Assembly: GCA_958299035.1 (NCBI GenBank)
Contig: CATQJL010000001.1
Coordinates: 10,577,817-10,641,816, forward strand
Reading direction: 5' to 3'
DNA length: 64,000 bases
Source of the DNA: Cylicocyclus nassatus
Taxonomy: Eukaryota; Nematoda; Chromadorea; Rhabditida; Strongylidae
Positions 20,999 to 29,640 of the stretch are shown here, in pieces. The position numbers were made by a program, and so were the translations under genes. Under the pieces are notes generated by a model. The model did no database searches, was not told the DNA's origin, and worked only from the letters and a program-made list of their open reading frames with translations. Numbering within the stretch: position 1 is the first letter of the stretch; each line of letters starts with the position of its first letter.

Positions 20999-21374
20999 CA
21001 GTGGCGTACCGAGGGGGGGGGGGCGGGGGGGGCGCGCGCCCCCCCCCCCCCCGAGAACGAGTAGCGAAATTTTTGAAAGTTACTTACATGGGTTATAAAA
21101 ATGTGCAAGTGACTTGTTTTTACTTGTAATTAATTAAAATAATTTTTAAAATTTTTTAAAAATTCATTTTAGCCTTATAAAAAAATTTTTTTCGGGGGCG
21201 TGGCTGACGCCACGCCCCCTTTTTCCAGATTTTAGGGGTCGGGGACCCGGAAAAATTTTGAGAAGCACCCCAAAAATTTTTTCGGAGTGCGTGGCTAACG
21301 CCACGCACCTTCTTTAGAAAAAAATTTTTGTCGCGCCCCCCCCCCCCCGAGCCGAAATCCTGGGTACGCCACTG
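20999..21374. mobile_element. hAT-type MITE with G-runs (376 bp)
   Basis: Ends are CAGTGGCGTACC and GGTACGCCACTG. CCATTCTG is duplicated exactly on both sides (20991-20998 and 21375-21382), and an 8-bp duplication is the hAT signature. Long G or C runs lie just inside each end. The middle has two short hairpins, GGGGGCGTGGCTGACGCCACG and GTGCGTGGCTAACGCCACGC. There is no coding capacity. Related copies are at 25564-25737, 39044-39405, and as fragments at 23747 and 58472. Confidence 0.95.
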
Positions 21375-22267
21375 CCATTCTGATATGCCTCACAAAGACA
21401 ATATCCAGCTGCTCAGAGGTCATAACCTTTTCTGCCACAGAAGAAACATGTACAAGGAATGATATCAACGAAACCTGTACATTCGACCACGCAACAGTGA
21501 TGACACTACAACCTTTAAATCAAGAAACATGTCTACTCATGCGTAATGACAACAACATTCCCTTGGGAATGATCACTGTAAGAGTGACCGGCATCTACTT
21601 TACATGCCACAAAAAGGTAGAATTCTATACGCGCGACCATAAAATATACGTCGAATCGGTGCACAGATGTCGATATGCTGGAAGCTGCCAATCTGAAACT
21701 TGCGACTCTACAACAACAACCGACAAAACTGAGGAATTCTCGCGAACAGCTAATGAACACCCCGGTTATACATTTTGCTCAGCAAGTTGCGGATGTCTTA
21801 TGTGCAAAGGATGCTTCTTTTGCTCGTCTAGTTGCCTCTTCTACCGCTATTATGCACTACCAAAATCATCAGAAATATATACTGTCTTCAACTGTCCAGC
21901 GTGGGAATTTACCGTCGAGGCACAAATTGCAAAACGGCAAGACGAACATATTGAGAACACATATGTCAGCCTACATCCAGGAGAGACTCTCAAATGGAAT
22001 TCTTTACGATTATCACTCATAGGAACAATGGTTCCACAACTTCCAGTTCTTTCTTCAACATTTATCACCAATGGAAAAATCACAGCAAGTTCAAAACCAG
22101 CATTCCGAGGACACTTGATACCCAATACCATCGGTCAACTACAGTGCGGAGATTATTCGAAGGCAAGAAACTTTGACTGCTCCTTTTCTGCAAACACGTG
22201 CCATTGCTCACCAGCAATAAATCAAGTATCTTGCTCATGCGGCAACGGCGAGTCAAAAAATCAATAG
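21375..22267 (+). pseudogene. env: Envelope glycoprotein, Gc-like N-terminal part
   Basis: The frame is open from the right edge of the MITE to 22267, about 297 codons. It is dense in cysteines, and its middle contains CGCLMCKGCFFC followed by CLFYRYYALP and CPAWEF, a pattern typical of the phlebovirus G2-like fusion glycoprotein domain as found in nematode proteins and BEL/Pao envelopes. A further Cys-rich run (CHCSPAINQVSCSCGNG) precedes the stop. The frame breaks at 22260-22267 and the product continues in another frame. The gene is dead: it is split by the MITE, frameshifted, and lacks its membrane anchor. Confidence 0.8.
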
Positions 22268-22818
22268 CAAAATCAACATTACCACTGATGATGAAAAACG
22301 TCATGGTTTATCAAAAGGAAAAGGAGATTGTAGCCAAGACAAATGTAGGCAGCGCGATACAGCTGCACGTCATCGTCGAAAATATGAAACTGACGTCCAC
22401 GCGGCGAAACACAACATGCACACTCATGACTTCAGAAATAACAGGATGCTACAATTGTATCTCCGGAGCTCACGCAAATATCTCTTGTCAATCGAAAACA
22501 GGCGAAATCACTGCACAAGTAATATGTGGAAATCAACAACAGATTGTTATCTGCACTCCCAGTGGACATATAAACGAAGTAATTTTTGTCTTTGACTCTT
22601 CACACGTCAAAGAAAATTGCACACTGCTTTGCCCGGGAGGAGCTATCGCTTTTTTTGCTCGAAGGACAACTCCACTACATTGAAGACGTTCCACTCCTAC
22701 ATGAAGAAACCATCGACGTGTCACAAGTTGAGACAAACTTCAATTTCACCTTTGCACACATTGTCGATTATCTCAAAATTCCTGTCAACTTCATTGTAAG
22801 AACGTTTTCGTTATTTTC
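22260..22818 (+). pseudogene. env: Envelope glycoprotein, Gc-like C-terminal part (truncated)
   Basis: Continuation of the Gc-like ectodomain in a second frame (to about 22640) and then a third (to 22888). Cysteine pairs such as CYNCISGAHANISC and NCTLLCPGG fit the immunoglobulin-like third domain of such proteins. The stem region starts near 22730, but the expected membrane anchor is missing. The frame runs instead into the 36-bp LTR-like repeat at 22819. Confidence 0.7.
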
Positions 22819-22854
22819 AAGTGTCATAAATGCCTTCCGAGCACAGTGTGTAAA
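22819..22854 (+). repeat. 36-bp direct repeat of the 5' LTR end
   Basis: Identical to 16899-16934 (AAGTGTCATAAATGCC through GCACAGTGTGTAAA). It sits where the 3' LTR should end, and only this tail of it is left. The envelope frame is fused to it. Confidence 0.8.
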
Positions 22855-22908
22855 ACCATACCGTAAGCAATCCAACTGCATCGTCTAGACCAGGTCCTAT
22901 CGCAGAAA

Positions 22909-23240
22909 AAGCCTAACAGACAGATCCAGCGAGCTTTTCTGCATGAAGAAACATGGCCTCATACGGCAAACGTCGTCAAAACTGTCCTGCACGATTTGAC
23001 TGGAAGGTACTTCAGTACCCAAAGTACTCTCCAAATCTCACTCTATCAGATTATTATTTTCTCCGCTCTTTGGCAAACCTCATGCATGGTGCCTGCCTCG
23101 ATTTCAGTAAGTAGTTTGAGCGCTGGTTAAATAACTTTCTTGGGACCCGGCGCGCTGCCGTTTGAAAAATTGAGGTTGTGAAGCTAACAAGAATGTGTCG
23201 AAAGGTCGTGCGCTACAACGTGGAATATAATTTTGATTGA
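22909..23240 (+). pseudogene. Mariner transposase, C-terminal remnant
   Basis: Patches in two frames read FLHEETWPHTANVVKTVL and then WKVLQYPKYSPNLTLSDYYF with LRSLANLMHG. These match the D,D34D mariner transposase region around the second and third catalytic aspartates (usually HDNARPHTA and YSPDLAPSDYHLF). The HDN aspartate has become Glu. At least one frameshift and two stops follow. The remnant ends with CRKVVRYNVEYNFD then TGA, about 65 bp from the right terminal repeat, as in full-length mariners. Confidence 0.88.
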
Positions 23241-23746
23241 TTTTTACTGCTAATTGATGATTTCGTTGATTTATAAAAACGCTACGAACTTATGGAACGA
23301 CCTAATATTACAAATCATTCATCTCCGGAGATACGAAAAGCTGGAGAGAAAATGTGAGATCCTTCAAGCCTGGACAAAAAACTTTTAACAGGCCAAAATC
23401 ATTAGGTTATTGCAATGCTACTCCCATATACCTACACCGCTTTTTCTGCTGCTAGAGGATGTGCACTAAGAATCACAATACTAAACTACGGCTAAACAAG
23501 TGCAGAGAATTACGAGAAGGGAAATCTAACGGAATCACGATTAAAAATCGTTTGATTCTGGATGATGGAAATAACCCACAGTCTTACCAGGAAGCGTAGG
23601 GTTTGACATACCGTAGGTCGCACTGAGAGGTCAGGAAGGGAAACGGCTGTAATAAACGTGATACTGATGTTGACTATAACTTGGTATGCAATTCAAGTCC
23701 AGAAAAGCCTACTATGCCAATCGAAGCACATTGAGGTATTGACCAA

Positions 23747-23858
23747 TGGTGGCGTACCCGGGGGGGGGGGGGGGGAAAGGGAAGGGAGAGAGAATGGATC
23801 GCGAAGTTTTTGAAAGTTATTCACATGAGTTATAAAAAAATGCAAGTATGTTGTTTGT
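23747..23858. mobile_element. Truncated hAT-type MITE end, copy 1
   Basis: GGTGGCGTACCC with a long G-run, followed by GCGAAGTTTTTGAAAGTTATTCACATGAG, matches one terminal half of the 20999-21374 family. The other half is missing. Copy 2 has the same fragment at 58472-58568, so truncation predates the duplication. Confidence 0.75.
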
Positions 23859-23859
23859 A

Positions 23860-24284
23860 TTAGGTTGATCCGAAAGTTCGCGCTGTTTTTAAGACCCATG
23901 TTCAAGCCACTTAAAATAAAGATATACAAACGCAGCAAGGACTATCCGATGCAGAATTTCTTCCTCTTTCTAAAGGTTATGTTCTTATTCAGATTCCCTT
24001 AACGCTCAATAATCGGCAGGGATCTCCAACCCATAATTTTCACCCATCTTCAGTTTGGCTATTTTTTGAAATTTTCATTTTCAACTTTCGACTAGCTTTG
24101 ATAACAGTTGGGTGTAATAAACAAAATGCAATACAGTGAACTCTTTTGTCTTCATCAATTAAATCTTCATATTTCTTAAAATAACTTTTCCAAAAGCCCT
24201 TACTTTTGCGAAGTTGCGAAATACACAATCGCTTCAGACACTGACAAATCTCCGGAATTAGAAGCTTTCAAAAACAAATTATGA
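23860..24284. repeat. Solo mariner-type terminal repeat and flanking relic
   Basis: TTAGGTTGATCCGAAAGTTC at 23860 resembles a mariner terminal repeat of another subfamily. No matching inverted end was found nearby. The next 400 bp may be a decayed element body but show no transposase motif I can read. Copy 2 matches at 58570-59008. Confidence 0.4.
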
Positions 24285-24602
24285 CCTATTTATTTATTTA
24301 TTTATCTAAATATGCACTATAAGTGCGCAAAAAGAAATGGGTTGACAGAACTCGATCGTATAAACATAACTGTCACACTTCCACTCCTTATATTTGCACT
24401 TGTTGCAGAACGCAACCACTAGAACCGCAAGTAAAGAGCGATTAAAGTGGGGGGGGGGGGGAGGCTGAGGCCGAAATTACCGGCTCGCAAATGCAGATGA
24501 TTAGTATTGGGGAATGCCACCGCCCTAAGATTAATTAAGCTTCGAGGGCTTCCAAGACTAGCCTGGTCCACTTACATCCACCAACCTAACAGTCTAGTCC
24601 CA
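24285..24602 (-). repeat. LINE 3' end cut by the duplication boundary (copy 1)
   Basis: (ATTT)n followed by AAATATGCACTATAAGTGCG matches 59010-59299, which in copy 2 is joined to a LINE coding region. Here the match stops at 24602, so only the last 318 bp of the LINE were carried. Confidence 0.65.
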
Positions 24603-25563
24603 CTCAGACAATCGCCGGGGGCAGGCGGGCACCGGAAAAATAGATTGCTGATTTCTCGCACCCCGCTCGCGGATTTTTTGCAAAGCAATCAGGACTTTTC
24701 GGAAGACCGCTTGCTGAGTCAGCGGATTTTTGAGAGACCGCCTGTTGAATTTTTTTTGCTCTTATCTTTTGCAGATATATTGCTGAATCTCTGAGGAATC
24801 GAGAACTCAGGGAAGACAATCAGGCCGATAAATGCTAGGAATTTATGTGATATTCGCAGAAATTTTGGAAACTTCTACGGAGGGGAAATCAACTTCATCA
24901 TTGTGAAGGCGCATTACCAAGCTCTCACTTGCAAATGTTTCCTAATTTTCTAGAAATGAATGCTGGCAAAAACTCGTTGACAGAAAGGAAAAAATATCAG
25001 CTTTCACTCTAGAATTTTTGCTCCGTATTGTGGTGAAAAAATACGCAGAAACTCCGTCAATATAAGAGATATACAAGAGACTTTGTTCTTTGTGCTTCAT
25101 GTTTTTTTGGGAAATATCTAAAAGATTGACATTGTGTAAAAGTAGAAGCATTTGAATGCGCTGAAGTAAACCCTGAATCTAAACTGCTGGAATTTGCTTG
25201 TACAGGGAACCGACTCTGTAGGGCCACCATCAAGCACATCCACTTTTTATTTGAGAAAACCTCCACTTTAGTATTTTGAAAGAAATCAAGCAAAAATCAG
25301 ACTACTTGAATACTTTGCATCTTTGTGTCCAGGAAATACATGATCCGCTGTTTTTGGAAAAAAAGATTGTGTGGTGCATTTTGGAGATTTGGATGTCACA
25401 TGGTATGATCAAGTAAAAAAACTCAGTTCATAATTTGACTAACTGAATACCAATGCAATTAGAAGCAAAGCAATGCTCTTTGTGGTCAGCTTCAAAGTGC
25501 ATGTGCTTTTTTTAAGGAACTTAATACTGGTTTGCACATATACTTGATTTTATTACATTATTG
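24603..25563. other. Spacer DNA, no gene recognised
   Basis: AT-rich single-copy-looking sequence between the duplication boundary and a hAT-type MITE; nothing recognised. Confidence 0.4.
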
Positions 25564-25737
25564 TAGTGGCGTACCAAAAATTTTTTTAAGGCTAAATTAA
25601 TTTTTTTAAAAATTTAAAAAATTATTTCAATCATTTACAAGTATAAGCAAGCACACTTTGATTCTCGTGTAAATAACTTTCAAAAACTTCGAGAACCATT
25701 CTCGGGGGGGGGGGGGGGGGTCCTCGATACGCCACTG
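25564..25737. mobile_element. Short hAT-type MITE (174 bp)
   Basis: Ends TAGTGGCGTACC and GATACGCCACTG. Flanks CATTATTG (25556-25563) and CATTATAG (25738-25745) agree at 7 of 8 bases. A G-run of about 17 lies inside the right end. It lacks the central hairpins of the longer copies. Confidence 0.88.
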
Positions 25738-27313
25738 CATTATAGCCATAATAAGATTTTCGCTTGCTAATTTCAATCAACTGTGGCGCTTGTACCGCAG
25801 TCCTATTGTAACTCAATATAATCAACCAAAGGTGATGAACTTCGTGATCAATCTAACGATGGTCAACTGCGCACTTCTAAGTCAAGGTAGCGTATAAATA
25901 CGGTAACTATATCATTACGTACAATCTCGTACTGTTTCCACATGAACTTCGATGAGCAGGAACTCTATCCTAAATCCTTCTGTTGCGGTTTTAGTAAGTC
26001 TAAGTATCGTAACCTCACATTTACTCAAAAAAAGACCAAAGGTATTTGCTCGTGAACTACCCCATAATATCCAGCTCTTTGTAGATCATGGTATCGTATG
26101 GCTACCGTATCCCTGTCTATATCCTATTAAGTACATGCTTTCTACGTCTTTATAAACATCGGCATGCAGCAGCATTTTTATGCTAACTTTTTTCTGTTAA
26201 TAGTTCTTTCTAATGGAGCTTGCTGAAAGGCTCATGATGGCTCGTTTTTTGTTGGAGTCGTCGCTTTCCATTTGTTACCTACTATGGCCGTCTTGAGACC
26301 CCTAATGAGGAAAGCAATCCACTCTTGCTCGAGGGGCTCGTCTCTTTCGAGGCGGAGCACATGTTTGAAAACCGAAAAGTGAATTTGAAATGAAGAACAA
26401 AACAATCGACGAGACGCGAACAACGTCTACGATAAGCTCGAAGATGAGGAGGGGGAGGAGGGGAAGCCGGTCGGGGGTAAACCAGCTGCCAATCGTCTTC
26501 TCGGCTCATTCCTCAAACTAACCAATTTGCCTCGAAGCGCTCTCAATTTCCTCAAAGTGGTGCCGTGCAAGCTCATCTCTCGGGGTCCGTGCGTGAGTGT
26601 CGTTCGTTTCTCATCCTGTTTTTTTTTCGCCCCCCTCCCCTTCTCAACTCTCTCCAATCTGCAGTCGATACAGCACACCATTCCGGACGTTGATTGTTCT
26701 AATCCAGCCCTGCTTCTCGACTAGCGGAAGCTCGTAAGATTAATACCGAGGCTGCTGTTGGGCTGCTGATTCTCGATAGTGGTATCTTGTTTATTCATAC
26801 TCAACGATAATTACGGAATTTATTAGCCGACTCATAGCGATCAACAATGCGCTCAACTACTATATTTGTTATTGGCTAGATAATGTCTGACTGCGTCAAG
26901 CATTCATTCTGATGCATAGGACTTCTTCATTGCTAAAGTTTTTACAAAATGTCCAAAATGTCAAAGAGGTGTCTAAAAGGTTGAGATAATACCATAGTGC
27001 TTTACAAGGCTTTCATTTTTTTATGTAGACTTACATTTCTTAAATTTCTTTATTACACTTCTTGAGAAAATAAATAGCTAAAATGAACTCAGTAAAAAAC
27101 AAACAAAGAGTCATGGAAAAAAATAAATTTTGTGGCAAGACTGTAAATTTTGTTGTGTTTTATGAAAATTTTCGATTCTGGGAGATTTGAAGAATATTAA
27201 TGACTCACGTGAATGAGCAGACAACGAACTCATAGTTATTTAACATTACAAATACAAGTTTTTATTAACAAAAAATATGAGATAATAGATTGTTTAAAAG
27301 TTACCATAGCATA
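25738..27313. other. Spacer DNA with a GC-richer patch
   Basis: Positions 26280-26720 are richer in G and C than their surroundings, with open frames on both strands (for example 26681-26427 minus). I see no domain or splice layout strong enough to call a gene. Confidence 0.35.
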
Positions 27314-27522
27314 AGACCTCGGGCATACTTCACGCGATCTCGGTCGCGATGCGATTTGGCAATTCTCCAATTGTCCATAACTCTTTGTAAGCGCAATCCA
27401 AATGTACAGAAACTAGGGCATTTCATCAGTCTAAGAAATTTGTAGGCTGTCAGTGTTAGATTGGAAGAGATCTGGCAAATTGCCAGATTGCGTGGGACTG
27501 AATCGCATGAAGTATGCGCTTT
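27314..27522. mobile_element. Harbinger-like MITE
   Basis: Ends CGGGCATACTTCACGCGAT and ATCGCATGAAGTATGCG are inverted repeats. Internal words TTGGCAAT, CATAACTC, TGTAAGC and AGGGCATTTCAT match the element at 46650-46879 in the same order. Confidence 0.8.
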
Positions 27523-28650
27523 GGTTTTAGCGCAAAAGATATAAGTTGCATTTTTCCTATTATAACTTGCATTGAAATTTTTGTATTTTTAGATTTTCTT
27601 TCATTTTGTTTGAGACGTAAGTGTTTTTTGATCTATTATAAATGCTCTATTTTTATATAGATATTATAATTATTATTTATGATCTTTATAATGATATGTA
27701 ATTATTTTTATCAATAAAACATATGATTTACCCTTACTGTACATCGAGTTATAGACTTCAATCAAGCGCTTTCTGAATTTTCAGTTTTTTTTGTACGCTA
27801 TTTTGAAAAAGTATGAATATTTCTCTAAACCATCAAAGCACATCAAAAGTATTTTAGAGAACCCAGGTAAATTTCTAAAACTCGGGTTTTCAATAAGTTT
27901 GATTTGAACATGAGTAAGACTAATCAAAAAAGTAAAAAGATGTGTAAATAGAACTCCATTGCAAATTATCAAAAATTTCCTGTTCCAGCACGCATTGATA
28001 ACAGGTCAGCAGGAGATCAGCTGATTTTCGATGCAGGTTTTGGTATAGATTGGTGCTGTTAGGGAATTTCCGTTCAGGACACCACAACCCCGTTCAAAAC
28101 TTCCTGTAACGGCCTTTGTCTAACATAACGCATCAAGACAAGTCCATGCATGTCAGCTGGATACTGTAGTGCAAAACGGCCATTTCCACAATTCTTACCT
28201 CCACCAAGTTCAAATAGGATTTTCTCGTAACTGCTTTGTATTTCCACCTAATCTATCTATCATGTAACTTTTATCTGCTGTAATGTTATCCTTTCCACAA
28301 CCATCGTCTTGTTCTGCACATTATTGAGAAATTTTTCAGTAAATTGTTTATTTTATTAATTCTCATCTATTTCAAAGAGAAACGACGATAATCCGATCCT
28401 GTTCTTTCCCTGCAGTTCCAGAAAATGAAAGGGAAAGTGAAAGCAAGACGAAAACACGACTAAATCCTTTGTCCTTGTAAGTCCACACGATTGCAATAAT
28501 TGCCTGGAATAATTGCCAGACTACCTAGACTGCATTGCATTACTGATTAGTTTCCCTACTGCCATTTACCTATGCTTCAATCGGCTCCGAGGTGCACTTT
28601 CGCCGATATCTCATTCTTCGGTCTGGTCTACATCCCTTTAGTCTAGCACA
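27523..28650. other. Spacer DNA, no gene recognised
   Basis: Very AT-rich; no RNA gene or conserved frame seen. Confidence 0.4.
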
Positions 28651-28659
28651 TAATACCCG

Positions 28660-28726
28660 GGGGGGGGGGGGGGGAGGGGGAGGACAGAGCAGGTGAGATC
28701 AACGTGCGATGAGCGGGGGGGGGGGA
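28660..28726. repeat. Two poly-G tracts
   Basis: Runs of more than ten G bases at about 28660-28675 and 28716-28725 in AT-rich DNA. The flanks do not match the hAT-type MITE ends. Confidence 0.8.
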
Positions 28727-28929
28727 GAGAAGTGTCACCACGCAACGTCGTCGGTTTCCATGCTCAGTTTCGCTCACACTCACTCATAAATCCTAAGGAG
28801 ATCAATACCATTGCGTGTGCTAGGCAGTTCGTCGTTCGTTCAGTCGGAGAGTGACATTAAACGCTTATCGGAGGAGACCGATAAAAAGCCGATAATCTTT
28901 CCTCTCCTTTCCCTCCCCTCCTTTCCCGC

Positions 28930-29260
28930 CCCTTCCCTTCAACCGTGTATAGCCTAGTAATTTGAGAGGTTAATATAGTTTTGCGTTGTAGACAAAATTT
29001 GCGCGTAAACAATGGCAATGTCCACTGTAAGATTATGACGCGCGAGAAATAGCTGGCAGATAGCAAGTTGCTAGCAAGCTGACAGCATCTATAATCGGGG
29101 CATATTTTCCGCGCTAATGTTGCTGTCCGCAAGTGCACTATATTTACTCTTTGTTACGTGATACCTGGCAACCCCTTTGCAAAACTCATGGAACCCCACG
29201 AAAAAAAACCTGCTTGTTTTAGCACGGCGGCATAGTGAGAACATTGAATTATCTCTCTCT
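28930..29260. repeat. Diverged tandem repeat unit 1
   Basis: Shares TATAGCCTAGT, GACAAAATTTGCGCGTAAAC, AAGTGCACTATA and CGAAAAAAAACCT with 29285-29640 in the same order and orientation. This is an old tandem duplication of about 350 bp. Confidence 0.82.
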
Positions 29261-29284
29261 CCCCCCCCCCCCCCCTCATTCGCT

Positions 29285-29640
29285 TCCTCAAGTATAGCCT
29301 AGTGGATTTGATAGCCAATACAGCATTTCTGCGTTGTCGACAAAATTTGCGCGTAAACAGTGACATTGTCTATTGCAAGGCAATTTTCGCAAGTCGCAAG
29401 CAAATCGCAAGCAGGTCGCAAGCAAGTCGCAAGCAAGCAGTGAGCAGGCAATGTTTCATCATCCAATTTGGCGTATTTTACGCGCAAACGTTGTGGTCAT
29501 CGCAGGTGCACTATACTTCATTAAATTTACAAGACACCACTCTTATGCAAGTTCCATATCACCTTTCACACTTTGCAATTTCCTTTCGACCCTGCGAAAA
29601 AAAAACCTCGCTTATTTTTAGCGCGGCGGCACCGTTCTGA
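29285..29640. repeat. Diverged tandem repeat unit 2
   Basis: Second unit of the pair. It has gained a local run of CAAGTCG/CAAGCAAG repeats near 29388-29440. A poly-C tract at about 29263-29275 separates the units. Confidence 0.82.

Larger units (their letters stand above)
16253..23305. mobile_element. Mariner-like element enlarged by a nested retroelement, copy 1 only
   Basis: Terminal inverted repeats of 30 bp match perfectly (TTAGGTCGTTCCATAAGTTC at each end, reading inward). TA flanks each side (16251-16252 and 23306-23307). Copy 2 shows the uninterrupted site GAATTATTACAAATC at about 58020, exactly the sequence expected before insertion. The original element was probably about 1.1-1.2 kb; the rest is a BEL/Pao-type retroelement inserted inside it. 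The mariner transposase survives only as a broken C-terminus near the right end and perhaps a scrap near the left end. Confidence 0.95.
1..24602. repeat. Segmental duplication, copy 1 (long copy)
   Basis: This block matches 47462-59299 in the same orientation. Matching parts are about 14-8716 with 47462-56167, 14383-16250 with 56168-58025, and 23308-24602 with 58026-59299. The match is still going at the left window edge, so the true start lies outside. It ends where AACCTAACAGTCTA is followed by unrelated DNA in the two copies. Differences are scattered substitutions and short indels plus a few clean insertions. The two large gaps are a 5.7 kb element and a 7.05 kb mariner-like element present only here. 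The order and orientation of the shared parts show one duplication event followed by separate insertions. Confidence 0.96.

Noticed and set aside
20683..21129. 141-codon minus and 98-codon plus frames rich in Gly, Pro and Ala
   Set aside because: They run through the poly-G/poly-C part of the hAT-type MITE and the envelope in wrong frames.
26427..26724. Overlapping GC-rich frames as a gene
   Set aside because: Frames on both strands are equally open, with low-complexity Ser or Pro ends and no domain or splice layout.
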